Shown one piece after another: positions 1 through 10,554 of a stretch of DNA of 64,000 nucleotides. The notes under the pieces are model-generated. The model was given only the letters and a program-made list of their open reading frames with translations, was not told where the DNA came from and ran no database searches. Each line of letters opens with the position of its first letter. The first letter of the stretch is position 1. A program made the position numbers and the translations under genes. Location of the stretch: the NCBI RefSeq assembly GCF_901764975.1, contig NZ_CABFKH010000001.1, positions 62,001-126,000 on the forward strand. Direction: 5' to 3'. The stretch is from Actinobacillus indolicus (GTDB taxonomy: Bacteria > Pseudomonadota > Gammaproteobacteria > Enterobacterales > Pasteurellaceae).

Positions 1-930
1 CAAGCGGTTTGTGATAAACTGGGTATCAAGCTACATAAAATTAATTTTGCCGCAGAGTACTGGGATAACGTGTTTGAACATTTCCTTGCCGAATATAAAG
101 CGGGACGCACACCAAACCCTGATATTTTGTGTAACAAAGAGATTAAATTCAAAGCCTTTTTAGAATATGCAGCCGAAGATCTTGGGGCGGATTTTATTGC
201 CACAGGGCATTATGTCCGTCGCCCACCGCTTGATCAACAGCCAAAATTATTTCGTGGACTTGATAGCAACAAAGATCAAAGTTATTTCCTCTACACCCTG
301 AGCGAGCAACAAGTCGCACAAAGTCTTTTCCCTGTTGGTGATATTGAAAAACCGATTGTCCGAGCTATTGCAGAAGACTTAGGTTTAGCGACAGCAAAGA
401 AAAAAGATTCGACAGGGATCTGTTTTATCGGTGAACGTAAATTCAAAGATTTTCTTGCTCGTTATTTACCTGCACAAGCTGGGGATATTAAAACCGTCGA
501 TGGGCAAGTGATTGGTCGTCACGATGGTTTAATGTACCACACTTTAGGACAACGCAAAGGCTTAGGTATCGGTGGTGTCAAAGGAGCAAGTGAAAATGCG
601 TGGTATGTAGTGGAAAAAGATCTGGTGAACAACGTGCTAATTGTCGCTCAAGGTCAGGATAACTCCGCCTTGCTTTCAAGCGGTCTGATAGCCAGCCAAC
701 TTCACTGGGTAGATCGCCAACCGATCCGTGAAAAACGACGTTGCACTGTAAAAACACGCTATCGTCAGGCGGATATCGATTGTGTTATTGAGCCGATTGA
801 TGACGAAACCATTCGAGTAATTTTTGATGAACCGCAAATCGCTGTCACCCCAGGGCAGTCCGCCGTATTTTATCAAGGCGAAGTCTGTTTAGGCGGTGGA
901 ATTATTGAAGAACAGCTCAAAGTGGCATAG
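1..930 (+). CDS. mnmA: tRNA-specific 2-thiouridylase MnmA (5' end missing)
   Basis: MnmA places the sulfur of 2-thiouridine at U34 of tRNA-Lys, -Glu and -Gln in the cytoplasm, using ATP and persulfide sulfur from the Tus relay. The reading frame is open from base 1, so the gene starts upstream of the window; about 309 residues are visible of a usual 360-380. The missing part should hold the SGGVDSS pyrophosphatase loop. Visible are the family motif TPNPDILCN with the first catalytic Cys and [13 protein letters not shown] with the second, followed by the C-terminal beta-barrel. The first internal ATG, at 70, is not the real start. A strong terminator follows at 958-988. Confidence 0.96.
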   Translation, partial: QAVCDKLGIKLHKINFAAEYWDNVFEHFLAEYKAGRTPNPDILCNKEIKFKAFLEYAAEDLGADFIATGHYVRRPPLDQQPKLFRGLDSNKDQSYFLYTLSEQQVAQSLFPVGDIEKPIVRAIAEDLGLATAKKKDSTGICFIGERKFKDFLARYLPAQAGDIKTVDGQVIGRHDGLMYHTLGQRKGLGIGGVKGASENAWYVVEKDLVNNVLIVAQGQDNSALLSSGLIASQLHWVDRQPIREKRRCTVKTRYRQADIDCVIEPIDDETIRVIFDEPQIAVTPGQSAVFYQGEVCLGGGIIEEQLKVA

Positions 931-957
931 TTCTTTCATAAGATTAACATTTAATTG

Positions 958-988
958 TAGGGGCTCACTGAAGTGTGCCCCTATTTTA
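958..988 (+). terminator. Rho-independent terminator of mnmA
   Basis: The arms taggggc and gccccta, then cact and agtg with one T-T mismatch, form a long hairpin with a tiny loop, followed by ttttatt. It sits 28 bases after the mnmA stop codon. Confidence 0.85.
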
Positions 989-1079
989 TTCAGATTAGAC
1001 TGATATCTTTTTCAGATATTTCTCCATTTCCCTGTTAAAATATCCCTGTAAATTTGATGTTGTTTTTACAGGATACCCA

Positions 1080-3389
1080 ATGACAGAACTCAACCACCAA
1101 ATCAGCCAAATTATTGCCGCAGAGCTAGCGGTGCGATCTGAACAAATTTTTGCAGCGATGACTTTACTTGATGAAGGAAATACCATTCCGTTTATAGCTC
1201 GTTATCGTAAAGAAGTCACAGGCGGATTGGACGATACTCAACTTCGCCATTTTGAAACTCGTTTACTCTATTTGCGTGAGCTAAACGACCGCCGTCAAAC
1301 CATTTTGAAATCCATTGAAGAGCAAGGCAAGCTCACCGATGAACTGCGTGAGAAAATTGAACAAACGCAGAGTAAAACGGAACTTGAAGATCTCTATTTG
1401 CCGTATAAACCAAAACGCCGTACCCGTGGACAAATTGCGATTGAAGCAGGGCTTGAACCGTTGGCGGACAGCCTTTGGAACGATCCTAGCCAAGTGCCAG
1501 AAACAGTCGCTGAAGCCTATGTGGACGCAGAAAAAGGTGTGGCAGATGTGAAATCTGCACTTGATGGGGCAAGATATATTTTGATGGAACGTTTTTCCGA
1601 AGATGCGGATCTGCTTGCAAAATTACGTCAATATCTGACCGCTAATGCCACCCTTGAAGCAAAAGTGATTGAAGGTAAGGAAGAAGAAGGCGAGAAATTC
1701 CGTGACTATTTTGCTCACAGTGAGCTGTTGAAAAATGTGCCGTCACATCGTGCATTAGCAATGTTCCGTGGGCGTAATGAAGGTATTTTGTCGCTCAATT
1801 TGAATGCTGATCCTGATGCGGAAGAAGGTAGCCGTTCAAGTTATTGTGAAGAGATTATTCGTGAGCATTTAGGCGTACAACTTCGCCAGCAACCAGCAGA
1901 CAGTTGGCGTTCGCAGGTGATTGCGTGGACGTGGAAAATCAAAGCGTTGTTACACCTTGAAACGGAATTAATGGGGGCGTTGCGAGAAAAAGCGGAAGAA
2001 GAAGCAATTGATGTGTTTGCGCGTAATTTATCCGCATTATTAATGGCTGCACCGGCAGGGGCAAGAAATACGATGGGATTAGACCCAGGTTTGCGTACTG
2101 GGGTGAAAGTGGCTGTGGTAGATAATACAGGGAAATTATTAGATACCGCCACGATTTATCCGCATACGGGACAGATGGACGCGGCAATGGTGACCATTTA
2201 TAAGCTGATTAAACAGCATAATGTTGATTTAATTGCGATTGGTAACGGCACGGCTTCTCGTGAAACGGAGCGTTTTGCCAAAGAAGTGATTAAAGAGATC
2301 AAAGAGAATAAACCGCAAACTGTGGTGGTGAGCGAAGCTGGAGCATCTGTTTATTCGGCTTCAGAATTAGCGGCGGCGGAGTTCCCTGAACTTGATGTAT
2401 CCTTGCGTGGTGCAGTATCGATTGCTCGCCGTTTGCAAGATCCGTTGGCGGAATTGGTGAAAATTGAACCTAAAGCGATTGGTGTAGGGCAATATCAGCA
2501 CGATGTCAATCAGTCGCAACTGGCGCGTAAACTTGATGCGGTGGTCGAAGATTGTGTAAATGCGGTGGGCGTGGACTTAAATACCGCTTCTGCACCATTG
2601 CTTGCGCGTGTGGCGGGTATGACGAAAACCTTGGCTCAAAATATCGTGGCTTACCGTGATGAAAATGGGCGTTTTAATTCTCGTTCTGACCTGAAAAAAG
2701 TCGCTCGCTTAGGACCAAAAGCCTTTGAGCAGTGTGCTGGTTTTATGCGAATTTTAGGCGGAAAGAACCCGCTTGATGCCTCAAGTGTTCACCCAGAAGC
2801 CTATCCTGTGGTGGAAAAAATCTTGCAAGCAACCGCTTCCACATTGGGTGAGTTGATGGGTAATTCAACGAAAATTCATAGTTTGAACGCCAAAGATTTT
2901 GTTGATGAACAGTTTGGTTTACCAACGGTAAACGATATTTTCAAAGAGCTTGAAAAGCCAGGGCGCGACCCTCGTGGTGAGTTCAAAACGGCGATCTTTA
3001 TGGACGGCGTAGAAGAAATCAGCGATTTGAAAGTCGGTATGATTTTAGAAGGCACTGTCACTAACGTAACGAACTTTGGGGCGTTTGTGGATATTGGCGT
3101 TCATCAAGACGGTTTAGTGCATATTTCAATGTTGTCGAACAGCTTTGTTGAAGATCCGCACCAAGTGGTGAAAACGGGTGATGTGGTTAAAGTGAAGGTG
3201 TTAGAAGTGGATGTAGCTCGCAAGCGTATTGCCTTAACAATGCGTCTAGACGATAAGCCAACGGATAAACGTGATACAAGCGGTGAGAAACGCAAAGAAT
3301 TTGGCAAATCCGACCGCTCGCAGAAGTCTGAACGCCAAAGTTTTGGTAATAATGCTTTTGCAGATGCGTTGAAGGGGTGGAAGAAGTAA
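1080..3389 (+). CDS. tex: Transcription accessory protein Tex (S1 RNA-binding)
   Basis: Tex is a conserved cytoplasmic nucleic-acid-binding protein linked to transcription and RNA turnover; its exact role is not settled. The 769-residue length is standard. Seen in order: an N-terminal helical region, a YqgF-like RNase H fold starting near [17 protein letters not shown] (about residues 330-350), helix-hairpin-helix motifs (around [16 protein letters not shown], about 500-560), and a C-terminal S1 domain (about 645-720: [26 protein letters not shown]). The tail is rich in Lys, Arg and Asp. An uptake signal (3276-3284) lies in the tail coding sequence. The gene appears monocistronic, between the mnmA terminator and its own. 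Confidence 0.96.
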   Translation: MTELNHQISQIIAAELAVRSEQIFAAMTLLDEGNTIPFIARYRKEVTGGLDDTQLRHFETRLLYLRELNDRRQTILKSIEEQGKLTDELREKIEQTQSKTELEDLYLPYKPKRRTRGQIAIEAGLEPLADSLWNDPSQVPETVAEAYVDAEKGVADVKSALDGARYILMERFSEDADLLAKLRQYLTANATLEAKVIEGKEEEGEKFRDYFAHSELLKNVPSHRALAMFRGRNEGILSLNLNADPDAEEGSRSSYCEEIIREHLGVQLRQQPADSWRSQVIAWTWKIKALLHLETELMGALREKAEEEAIDVFARNLSALLMAAPAGARNTMGLDPGLRTGVKVAVVDNTGKLLDTATIYPHTGQMDAAMVTIYKLIKQHNVDLIAIGNGTASRETERFAKEVIKEIKENKPQTVVVSEAGASVYSASELAAAEFPELDVSLRGAVSIARRLQDPLAELVKIEPKAIGVGQYQHDVNQSQLARKLDAVVEDCVNAVGVDLNTASAPLLARVAGMTKTLAQNIVAYRDENGRFNSRSDLKKVARLGPKAFEQCAGFMRILGGKNPLDASSVHPEAYPVVEKILQATASTLGELMGNSTKIHSLNAKDFVDEQFGLPTVNDIFKELEKPGRDPRGEFKTAIFMDGVEEISDLKVGMILEGTVTNVTNFGAFVDIGVHQDGLVHISMLSNSFVEDPHQVVKTGDVVKVKVLEVDVARKRIALTMRLDDKPTDKRDTSGEKRKEFGKSDRSQKSERQSFGNNAFADALKGWKK

Positions 3390-3403
3390 TCTACTGCCAG
3401 TTG

Positions 3404-3434
3404 GGACAAAGTCATTTGACTTTGTCCTTTTTTC
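3404..3434 (+). terminator. Rho-independent terminator of tex
   Basis: Perfect 10-bp stem ggacaaagtc / gactttgtcc (3404-3413 and 3418-3427) with loop attt, followed by ttttttt. Confidence 0.9.
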
Positions 3435-3449
3435 TTACAAAAAAACTAA

Positions 3450-3465
3450 ACGCAAACGTTTGCTT
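3450..3465 (+). promoter_or_regulatory. PurR operator in the purT promoter
   Basis: acgcaaacgtttgctt matches the PurR consensus ACGCAAACGTTTGCGT at 15 of 16 positions. It ends five bases before a perfect -10 hexamer tataat (3470-3475), so a bound repressor would block RNA polymerase. The purT start codon is at 3508, with RBS aaagga. Confidence 0.88.
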
Positions 3466-3507
3466 TTGTTATAATGTTGCGAAATTCTCAATAAAAGGAA
3501 CACAATT

Positions 3508-4689
3508 ATGACAACATTAGGCACACCATTAACAGCAAAAGCAACCAAAGTAATGATGCTTGGCTCTGGTGAATTAGGCAAAGAAGTGGTGATTGAATTA
3601 CAGCGTTTAGGCGTAGAAGTTATCGCTGTTGATCGCTATGAGAATGCCCCTGCTCAACAAGTGGCACACCGTGCTTATACGATTTCTATGCTAGATGGCA
3701 AGGCGTTACGTGAATTGGTTGAAAAAGAGAAACCTGATTTTATTGTGCCTGAAGTTGAAGCCATTGCGACCGATACCTTAGTCGAGCTTGAACAGGAAGG
3801 CTATAACGTTATTCCTACGGCAAAAGCGACCAAACTTACAATGAACAGAGAAGGCATTCGCCGTTTGGCAGCAGAAGAATTAGGACTAAAAACATCCCCT
3901 TATCGTTTTGTGGATAGTTTTGAGCAATTTACTCAAGCCATTCATGAAATCGGCATTCCTTGTGTTGTGAAGCCAATTATGTCGTCATCCGGGCATGGGC
4001 AGAGCGTGGTGAAATCCGAAGCGGATATTCAACAAGCGTGGGATTATGCCCAACAAGGTGGACGAGCAGGCGGCGGTCGAGTGATTGTAGAAGGCTTTAT
4101 CCAGTTTGATTATGAAATTTCCTTATTAACTGTTCGCCACATTCACGGCACATCTTTCTTAGCCCCGATTGGTCATATCCAAATTGAAGGTGATTATCGT
4201 GAGTCTTGGCAGCCGCAAGTGATGTCTGAAACCGCACTGAAAAAAGCACAAGATGTGGCTGAAAAAATTACCACCGCATTAGGCGGACGTGGTATTTTCG
4301 GAGTTGAACTCTTTATTTGTGGTGATGACGTCATCTTCAACGAAGTGTCGCCACGTCCGCATGATACAGGCATGGTAACGCTGATTTCCCAAGAATTATC
4401 TGAATTTGCCTTACACGCCCGTGCGATTTTAGGTTTACCAATTCCTGAGATTACTTTAATCAGCCCTTCAGCTTCAAAAGCTATTGTGGTGGAAGGAAAA
4501 TCAACTCAAGTGACCTTCGGTAATTTAGAAAAAGTATTAGCTGAACCGCACACCAACATACGTTTATTCGGTAAAGGGGAAGTGAACGGGCATCGTCGTT
4601 TAGGGGTGATTTTGGCCCGTGATGAAAATGTGGAAAAAGCCCTTGAAAAAGCGAGACGTGCTTACGATAAATTAGAAGTCAATTTGTAA
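3508..4689 (+). CDS. purT: Formate-dependent GAR transformylase PurT
   Basis: PurT converts glycinamide ribonucleotide, formate and ATP to formyl-GAR, the third step of de novo purine synthesis, without folate. The 393 residues match the family length. Visible are the N-terminal [17 protein letters not shown] nucleotide fold, an ATP-grasp domain with [16 protein letters not shown] (about residues 150-168), and [16 protein letters not shown] with the metal-binding Glu and Asn. The start at 3508 has an AAAGGA ribosome site. A PurR operator overlaps the promoter, consistent with repression by hypoxanthine or guanine. The gene is a single-gene unit converging on ynbE. Confidence 0.98.
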   Translation: MTTLGTPLTAKATKVMMLGSGELGKEVVIELQRLGVEVIAVDRYENAPAQQVAHRAYTISMLDGKALRELVEKEKPDFIVPEVEAIATDTLVELEQEGYNVIPTAKATKLTMNREGIRRLAAEELGLKTSPYRFVDSFEQFTQAIHEIGIPCVVKPIMSSSGHGQSVVKSEADIQQAWDYAQQGGRAGGGRVIVEGFIQFDYEISLLTVRHIHGTSFLAPIGHIQIEGDYRESWQPQVMSETALKKAQDVAEKITTALGGRGIFGVELFICGDDVIFNEVSPRPHDTGMVTLISQELSEFALHARAILGLPIPEITLISPSASKAIVVEGKSTQVTFGNLEKVLAEPHTNIRLFGKGEVNGHRRLGVILARDENVEKALEKARRAYDKLEVNL

Positions 4690-4705
4690 AAATTAAGAGA
4701 AAGTG

Positions 4706-4740
4706 ACCGCTTGTTGAGTTTTCAATAAGCGGTTATTTTT
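4706..4740. terminator. Hairpin of two facing uptake signals between purT and ynbE
   Basis: accgcttgttga (4706-4717) pairs with tcaataagcggt (4722-4733), with one G-T pair, followed by tattttttgg on the + strand. It serves purT and overlaps the stop codon of the convergent gene. Confidence 0.8.
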
Positions 4741-4930
4741 TGGTTTCTGTGTTATCAATGGTTTTGATCACCGCTCTAGATTTTTCATCCATCGAGACCT
4801 CAATTTTGTGATCTACCACCACATTCATATTGATTGTAATACCTTCAGGCGGTGTTTCAAGTTGCACTTTTGGCGAACAAGCGGTGAGATTTAAGCAAAA
4901 AATTGCAAAAAGGAAGAATATTTTTTTCAT
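4733..4930 (-). CDS. ynbE: YnbE-type small lipoprotein
   Basis: This 65-residue protein has a lipoprotein signal peptide ending in lipobox LTAC, so Cys18 would be lipidated. The mature part carries ITINMNVVVDHKIEV, which closely resembles the ITINMNVKIEHEI core of E. coli YnbE. In E. coli, YnbE is an outer-membrane lipoprotein that works with the AsmA-like protein YdbH in lipid transport across the envelope, with YdbL encoded alongside. No ydbH or ydbL homologue is adjacent here: the neighbours are purT and recQ. The codons for Thr-Ala-Cys are themselves an uptake signal. The family call rests on my recognition of the motif. Confidence 0.75.
   Translation of the reverse strand: MKKIFFLFAIFCLNLTACSPKVQLETPPEGITINMNVVVDHKIEVSMDEKSRAVIKTIDNTETKK
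4877..4885 (-). repeat. DNA uptake signal coinciding with the ynbE lipobox
   Basis: The - strand accgcttgt is a perfect Apl-type uptake signal and is also, in frame, the codons Thr-Ala-Cys of the lipobox. Confidence 0.85.
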
Positions 4931-5028
4931 TGTTTAAATATATGAGTAATATCATTTTCACTCTATTTTACAGAGTTTTGAAATAAAAGCCTATTGATGT
5001 ATAACGTAAAGAAATATATTCCAAAAAA

Positions 5029-6840
5029 TTAATTTAAATTTAGATGTGACCGAATCAACGTTAAAAACGCATCACCAAATCGCTCTAATTTTCTCTCACC
5101 TACACCGTTAATAGAAAGCATTTCATCTGCCGTTGTTGGCATAAATTCCGCCATTTCTTGTAGGGTGGCATCATTGAAAACGACATAAGGGGGGATATTT
5201 TCTTTATCGGCAATCTGTTTGCGTAAAAAGCGTAAACGGGCAAAAAGATCTTTATCATAACGTTTGCTAGTTTGTTGTTTCTGCACATAAGATGTTGCTG
5301 AAAAACTTAAACGAGGCATAGCTAGTGCTAAGGCTGTTTCACCACGTAAAATAGGGCGAGCTTGTTCTGTGAGTTGTAACGCAGAATGATTAACAATATT
5401 TTGGCGAATAAATCCGAGATGAATGAGTTGGCGAGTGACACTAATCCAGTATTCTTGAGATTTATCTTTGCCAATTCCATAAACAGATAGCGTGTCGTGT
5501 TGATATTCACGGATTTTTTGCTGATTTAAGCCCCGAAGAACCGCAATAATATGATGTAAGCCGAAGCGTTGTCCCGTGCGGTAAATAACAGACATCACTT
5601 TTTGTGCATCAACCAAGCCGTTATACTTTTTCGGTGGATCAAGGCAAATGTCACAATTTTGACAAGCAACTTGGCGTGTTTCACCAAAATAGTTGAGTAA
5701 CACAAGGCGACGGCAAGTTTGCGATTCGGCAAAAGCACCGATGGCTTGTAATTTATGTTGTTCAATTTGACGTTGTTCACTTTCTGGTTTTTCTAATAAT
5801 ACCTTGTGTAGCCAACCATAATCCGCGGGGTCGTAAAATAACACCGCTTCTGCAGGAAGATCATCTCGCCCAGCTCGCCCTGTTTCTTGATAATAGGCTT
5901 CAATGCTTCTTGGAAGATCAAAATGCACGACAAAACGCACATTGGATTTGTTGATCCCCATTCCAAAGGCAACAGTAGCAACGACAATTTGAATATTATC
6001 TCGTTGAAAAGCGTTTTGAACGGTTTCCCGTTGTTGCACCGTCATTCCTGCGTGATAGCCCATCACAGAGAAACGACGAGCAGAAAGTTTTTCTGTGAGT
6101 TCTTCGACTTTTTTACGGCTATTACAATAAACAATCCCACTTTTCCCTTGTTGACTACTGATAAACTTGATCAGTTGATCCACAGGTTTAAATTTTTCTT
6201 GCACCGTATAGCGAATGTTAGGACGATCAAAACTTCCTAAATAAGTGTGGGGATCTTCTAGCTTAAGATGATGAATAATATCAAAACGAGTTGTCGGATC
6301 TGCGGTTGCAGTCAAAGCAACAAGCGGTATGTTTGGGAAAGTTTTTCGCAAACCGCCTAATAAAGTATATTCAGGGCGAAAATCGTGTCCCCATTGAGAT
6401 ACACAATGTGCTTCATCAACTGCAATCAGGCTAATTTTGCATAAGGAGATAAATTGGAAAAAATTGGATGTCATTACCTTTTCAGGTGAAAGGTAAAGTA
6501 GCTTGAGTTGCCCTGAAATCGCTTTCTGTTCAACCGCTTGTTGTTCTTCAATGGTTTGAGTGGAATTAATATAGCCAGCTTCAACACCATTGGTAAGCAG
6601 TTGATCTACCTGATCTTTCATGAGCGAAATTAAAGGCGAGATCACAAGGGTTATGCCTTCAAAACAGAGTGCTGGCACTTGATAACAAAGGGATTTTCCG
6701 CCCCCTGTTGTCATAATCACCAAGCAATCTTTACCCGACAAGATCGCTTCAATCACTTCTGATTGACCTTGTCGGAAAGATTGGTAGCCGAAAACGTTAT
6801 GTAAAACCGTTTCAGCTTTGGCAAGCGGTGTAACTGACAT
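5029..6840 (-). CDS. recQ: ATP-dependent DNA helicase RecQ
   Basis: RecQ is a 3'-5' DNA helicase of the RecF recombination pathway and of stalled-fork repair. The 603 residues are typical. Seen in order: Walker A TTGGGKS (about 44-50), DEAH box (142-145) followed by the RecQ signature CVSQWGHDFRPEY, helicase motifs V and VI (VATVAFGMGINKSNVRFVVH and QETGRAGRD), a zinc-binding RQC domain with the Cys set CRRLVLLNYFGE...CQNCDIC (about 370-395), and a C-terminal HRDC domain ending LSINGVGERKLERFGDAFL. Its ATG overlaps the cyaY stop (TAATG), so the two genes are translationally coupled. Confidence 0.98.
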   Translation of the reverse strand: MSVTPLAKAETVLHNVFGYQSFRQGQSEVIEAILSGKDCLVIMTTGGGKSLCYQVPALCFEGITLVISPLISLMKDQVDQLLTNGVEAGYINSTQTIEEQQAVEQKAISGQLKLLYLSPEKVMTSNFFQFISLCKISLIAVDEAHCVSQWGHDFRPEYTLLGGLRKTFPNIPLVALTATADPTTRFDIIHHLKLEDPHTYLGSFDRPNIRYTVQEKFKPVDQLIKFISSQQGKSGIVYCNSRKKVEELTEKLSARRFSVMGYHAGMTVQQRETVQNAFQRDNIQIVVATVAFGMGINKSNVRFVVHFDLPRSIEAYYQETGRAGRDDLPAEAVLFYDPADYGWLHKVLLEKPESEQRQIEQHKLQAIGAFAESQTCRRLVLLNYFGETRQVACQNCDICLDPPKKYNGLVDAQKVMSVIYRTGQRFGLHHIIAVLRGLNQQKIREYQHDTLSVYGIGKDKSQEYWISVTRQLIHLGFIRQNIVNHSALQLTEQARPILRGETALALAMPRLSFSATSYVQKQQTSKRYDKDLFARLRFLRKQIADKENIPPYVVFNDATLQEMAEFMPTTADEMLSINGVGERKLERFGDAFLTLIRSHLNLN

Positions 6841-7148
6841 TAGCTAAAAGAGATCGTTTCGCCGTGACGAGCGACAGCCTCTTCTAAATGTGTCCAAAAT
6901 GAACGCCCTTCCGCACTGACCCAATCGCCATCACGGTAAGCGAAGTGATAACCACCTAATTTACTTGCCAGCCAGAGTTCAAGCATAGCTTCTTGCTTGT
7001 TAATGACAATTTGTGAATCATCATCAAAAGTAATCGTAAAAACTGCCCCTTGTGTTTCACAATCGACATCACAACCTTGCTCTTCAAGTTGCTCTTCGAT
7101 GTGTTCCCACACTTGTTCAATCGCTTGATGGAATTCTGCTAAATTCAT
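6840..7148 (-). CDS. cyaY: Frataxin-like iron-binding protein CyaY
   Basis: CyaY binds iron at an acidic ridge and modulates IscS-dependent iron-sulfur cluster assembly in the cytoplasm. The protein has 102 residues, close to the usual 105. Acidic residues crowd the first helix (EFHQAIEQVWEHIEEQLEEQGCDVDCE), and the strands VFTITFDDDSQIVINKQ and LWLASKLGGYHFAY are the conserved frataxin core. It is followed directly by recQ with a one-base overlap, and lies downstream of lexA after an 80-base gap. Confidence 0.96.
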   Translation of the reverse strand: MNLAEFHQAIEQVWEHIEEQLEEQGCDVDCETQGAVFTITFDDDSQIVINKQEAMLELWLASKLGGYHFAYRDGDWVSAEGRSFWTHLEEAVARHGETISFS

Positions 7149-7229
7149 AAATAATCTCTTCGTAAAGCCAAAATTTGAAAAGCGTTATTTTGGATTTTTC
7201 TGAACATTTTTTCAATTAAAATCTGAATC

Positions 7230-7859
7230 TTACATCCACGCATTACTACGAATAACGCCTACGGCAATACCTTCGATTTCAATATACGATTGGCGAGGAT
7301 CGACGACAATCGGCTCTAATTCATCATTTTCTGGATGTAAATAGATTAAATCGCCTTTTTTCTCTAAACGTTTGACGGTGACTTCATCATCAACACGAGC
7401 GACAACGACCTGCCCATTACGAACGGATTTAGTTTTATGTACCGCAAGTAGATCACCATCTAAGATGCCAATTTTCTCCATGGAGTTACCATTTACTTTC
7501 AACAGATAATCTGCAGTAGGTGTGAACATGGCTCCGTTGACTGGATAATGTCTTTCGACATGTTCAATGGCTTCAATCGGCGTGCCTGCAGCGACTTTGC
7601 CAATAAGTGGTAAACCTTCCGCATCATTCGCAGCTTCATCTTCTACTAAAATACGAATACCACGAGAAGTACCAGAAAGCATTTCAATATAGCCTTTACG
7701 GGCGAGTGCTTTGAGGTGTTCTTCCGCTGCATTTGGAGACTTAAAGCCAATATCTCGCGCAATTTCAACGCGAGTAGGTGGCATTCCTGTTGTTTCAATG
7801 TAATTTCTGACGAAGTCTAAAATTTCTTGCTGACGAGCAGTTAAGTGTTGACGTTTCAT
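7230..7859 (-). CDS. lexA: SOS repressor LexA
   Basis: LexA represses the DNA-damage regulon and cleaves itself when RecA filaments form. The 209 residues contain an N-terminal winged helix ([29 protein letters not shown]; recognition helix [18 protein letters not shown]), the Ala91-Gly92 cleavage site, catalytic Ser126 in GNSMEK and catalytic Lys163 in VKRLEK. The catalytic spacing matches E. coli, with a 7-residue offset. The gene is divergent from plsB, as lexA lies near plsB in E. coli. Operator sites upstream indicate autoregulation. Confidence 0.98.
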   Translation of the reverse strand: MKRQHLTARQQEILDFVRNYIETTGMPPTRVEIARDIGFKSPNAAEEHLKALARKGYIEMLSGTSRGIRILVEDEAANDAEGLPLIGKVAAGTPIEAIEHVERHYPVNGAMFTPTADYLLKVNGNSMEKIGILDGDLLAVHKTKSVRNGQVVVARVDDEVTVKRLEKKGDLIYLHPENDELEPIVVDPRQSYIEIEGIAVGVIRSNAWM

Positions 7860-7871
7860 TATTTATTTCCT

Positions 7872-7911
7872 TACTGTCTTTATATACAGAAAACAATGAC
7901 ATTATATACAG
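7872..7911 (-). promoter_or_regulatory. LexA boxes upstream of lexA
   Basis: The first site (7872-7891) is tactgtctttatatacagaa, a full CTGT-N8-ACAG match. The second (about 7896-7911) keeps the acag half but has atga in place of ctgt, so it is degenerate. They begin 13 bases upstream of the lexA start. Confidence 0.85.
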
Positions 7912-8013
7912 TAAAATTTTGTTTGCAATGAAATAATTTCAGATTTCTTTAGGAAATTTATGATAAACTGCACACCGTTTTAATCCGATCATAACTATTA
8001 AAAGGATATAAAA

Positions 8014-10473
8014 ATGTCTAGCCTATTAAATCTTTATCGTAAAGTGCTAAATTTGCCACTTTCACTACTTGTCAAATCTCGTGCTATTCCAACTAACCCT
8101 GTTGAAGAACTTGGACTAAGTTTGGAGCAACCTATTGTTTATGTTTTGCCTTACACCTCACAGTCTGATTTACTTATCTTACAGAAAAATTGTGAAAAAT
8201 TAGGTTTGCCAGATCCGCTAATAAATAACGAAATTCAAGGGCAATCTTTACCTCGATTTGTCTTTTTGGACGAAGGTCGTCGCTTTTTTAAATCCAAAGG
8301 GGCGAAATCAGAAACAGAATCGGTGTTTTATCGCTATTTAGATCTTAATCGCCAAGATGAAAATCTCAATATTCAGGTTATGCCTGTTTCCGTCCTGTGG
8401 GGACGTGCGCCAGGTAAAGAAAAAGGCCTACCTGTTTTACGTTTATTAGGACCATTTCAACGTTTAGTAACGATGTTATGGTTTGGACGAGATAACTTTA
8501 TTCGCTTTTCGCAAGCGGTCTCTTTACGCTATATGATTGCAAATTATAGCTCAGATAAGAATCTTGCTCAGAAATTAGCTCGTGTGGCGAAAATGCACTT
8601 TGCGAAACAGCGTTATTCTGCAACAGGTCCACAATTACCTGATCGCCAAGCGATGTTTAATAAATTACTCCAATCGCCAGCCATTTTAGCCGCGATTGAA
8701 GATGAAGCGAAAAAGCCAAAAGGCTCGCCTGAAAAAGCACGTAAAGAAGCAGAAAAAATCCTTGATGAAATTGCTGCAAATGTTCGTCACGACAGCTTAA
8801 GAACCGCAGACCGTGTATTGAGTTGGCTGTGGAACAAACTTTATCAAGGGATCAATGTGCAGTATGCAGAACGTGTGCGTAAATTAGCATTGGAAGGGCA
8901 TGAGTTAGTGTATGTTCCATGTCACCGTAGCCACATGGACTATCTATTGCTCTCTTATATTCTTTATCACCAAGGCTTGGTGCCACCACATATTGCAGCA
9001 GGTATTAACCTTAACTTCTGGCCAGCAGGACCAATTTTTAGAAGTTGGGGCGCATTCTTTATTCGTCGTACCTTCAAAGGTAATCGCCTTTATTCTACGA
9101 TTTTCCGTGAATACCTTGCAGAGCTGTTCTATCGTGGCTATTCCGTTGAGTATTTTATTGAAGGTGGTCGCTCACGTACAGGACGCTTACTTGATCCGAA
9201 AACAGGCATGATGTCGATGACTTTACAGGCATTACAACGTGGTTTAAGTCGTCCAATTAGTATTGTGCCAGTTTACATTGGCTATGAGCATGTCTTGGAA
9301 GTGGACACTTACGAAAAAGAGTTACGCGGAGCGGAAAAAGAGAAAGAAAATGCAGGTTTAGTGTTACGAGTTATTAAGAAATTACGTAACCTTGGGCAAG
9401 GTTTCGTTAACTTCGGTGAACCTATCCCATTAAACCACTACTTAAATCAGCATTTTCCTGAATGGAAAGAGCCACATGCAGGTGAGAGCGGTCGTCCAAA
9501 ATGGCTAAATAGTGCCGTTGAATCTGTCTCTAAACAAGTGATGGTGCATATTAATAATGCAGCAGCCGTAAATGCCAAAAACTTAATTGGATCTGTGCTA
9601 TTGGCTTCTCGTCAGCGTTCACTCACAAGAGAGCAACTGATAGAACAAGTAGAAAGCTATATGCAGTTGTTTAAAAATGTGCCTTATACGACAGATATCA
9701 CCTTACCAACAGATTCTGCGGAAGCGATGTTAGAACATGTGATTACTTTACCACGTTCGGGCGTTGTTTCTGAAAAAGATAACTTTGGTGAAATTATTCG
9801 CTTAGAACGTCAGTCTGCGGTTTTAATGACCTATTATCGCAACAATATTCAGCATCTCTTTGTCTTACCGTCTTTGGTGGCAAGTATGGTGTTACACCAT
9901 GAGGCAGTCTCTAAAGATCTGATTATTCAAAGTGTGAATCGCATTTATCCGTTCTTACAAGCAGAGCTCTTTATGCACTTTAAAGCAGAAGACGTGCGTA
10001 CTCATGTGGAAGCAATTCTAGCGGAATTTGTGGCTCAAAATCTGATTAAGAATGAAAGCGACATGTTTATGATTAATCGTCAACGTATTCGTTCTTTACA
10101 GTTACATTCATCGGGTGTACGTGAGCTATTACAACGTTACTACATCAGTTTGAGCATTTTAATTGAACAGCCTGAAATCAGCCGTAATACCTTAGAGAAA
10201 GAGAGCCGTTCGATTGCTCAACGTCTATCTGTTTTACATGGTATTAATGCCCCTGAGTTCTTTGATAAAGCGTTGTTCTCAACGTTCAGTAATACACTAA
10301 AAGAGCAAGGCTATTTTGACGAAGATGGTAATACCGTTGTTGAGAAAGTAAAAACAACGGAAGCGCTGATTCGAGGACTCATTTCAGTCGAAATTCAACA
10401 CACCATTCAAGGTGCAATGGTGAAATTGGAAGAAGCTGAGAAAGATAATTCGGAGACAGAAGAAGATAAATAA
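8014..10473 (+). CDS. plsB: Glycerol-3-phosphate acyltransferase PlsB
   Basis: PlsB acylates sn-glycerol-3-phosphate at position 1 with acyl-ACP or acyl-CoA, the committed step of phospholipid synthesis, at the inner membrane. The 819 residues are close to the E. coli 807. The acyltransferase motifs are clear: HRSHMDYLL (HX4D, about residue 303), the glycerol-3-phosphate motif [23 protein letters not shown], and [11 protein letters not shown]. The acidic C-terminus ([14 protein letters not shown]) is usual. RBS aaagga lies 9 bases before the ATG. The gene is divergent from lexA. Confidence 0.98.
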   Translation: MSSLLNLYRKVLNLPLSLLVKSRAIPTNPVEELGLSLEQPIVYVLPYTSQSDLLILQKNCEKLGLPDPLINNEIQGQSLPRFVFLDEGRRFFKSKGAKSETESVFYRYLDLNRQDENLNIQVMPVSVLWGRAPGKEKGLPVLRLLGPFQRLVTMLWFGRDNFIRFSQAVSLRYMIANYSSDKNLAQKLARVAKMHFAKQRYSATGPQLPDRQAMFNKLLQSPAILAAIEDEAKKPKGSPEKARKEAEKILDEIAANVRHDSLRTADRVLSWLWNKLYQGINVQYAERVRKLALEGHELVYVPCHRSHMDYLLLSYILYHQGLVPPHIAAGINLNFWPAGPIFRSWGAFFIRRTFKGNRLYSTIFREYLAELFYRGYSVEYFIEGGRSRTGRLLDPKTGMMSMTLQALQRGLSRPISIVPVYIGYEHVLEVDTYEKELRGAEKEKENAGLVLRVIKKLRNLGQGFVNFGEPIPLNHYLNQHFPEWKEPHAGESGRPKWLNSAVESVSKQVMVHINNAAAVNAKNLIGSVLLASRQRSLTREQLIEQVESYMQLFKNVPYTTDITLPTDSAEAMLEHVITLPRSGVVSEKDNFGEIIRLERQSAVLMTYYRNNIQHLFVLPSLVASMVLHHEAVSKDLIIQSVNRIYPFLQAELFMHFKAEDVRTHVEAILAEFVAQNLIKNESDMFMINRQRIRSLQLHSSGVRELLQRYYISLSILIEQPEISRNTLEKESRSIAQRLSVLHGINAPEFFDKALFSTFSNTLKEQGYFDEDGNTVVEKVKTTEALIRGLISVEIQHTIQGAMVKLEEAEKDNSETEEDK

Positions 10474-10493
10474 ACATTTCACATCATCACAAA

Positions 10494-10546
10494 CGGTCAG
10501 TTTCCCCCTCTATTTTGCAAAAAATAAGAGGAAACTGACCGCTTGT
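10494..10546. terminator. Hairpin with an uptake signal between plsB and the BASS transporter
   Basis: cggtcagtttc (10494-10504) pairs with gaaactgaccg (10531-10541). The inner part (ctctatttt / aaaaataagag) also pairs with a bulge, and cttgtttta follows. It lies between convergent genes and may serve both. Confidence 0.8.
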
Positions 10547-10554
10547 TTTATGGA

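Noticed and set aside
5887-6240. A 117-codon open frame on the + strand inside recQ
   Set aside because: It is a shadow of recQ in the opposite strand, without a ribosome site or recognisable protein pattern.
7160-7200. Inverted repeat ccaaaat / attttgg between lexA and cyaY as terminator
   Set aside because: The stem is short and AT-rich, and the - strand lacks a following U-tract.
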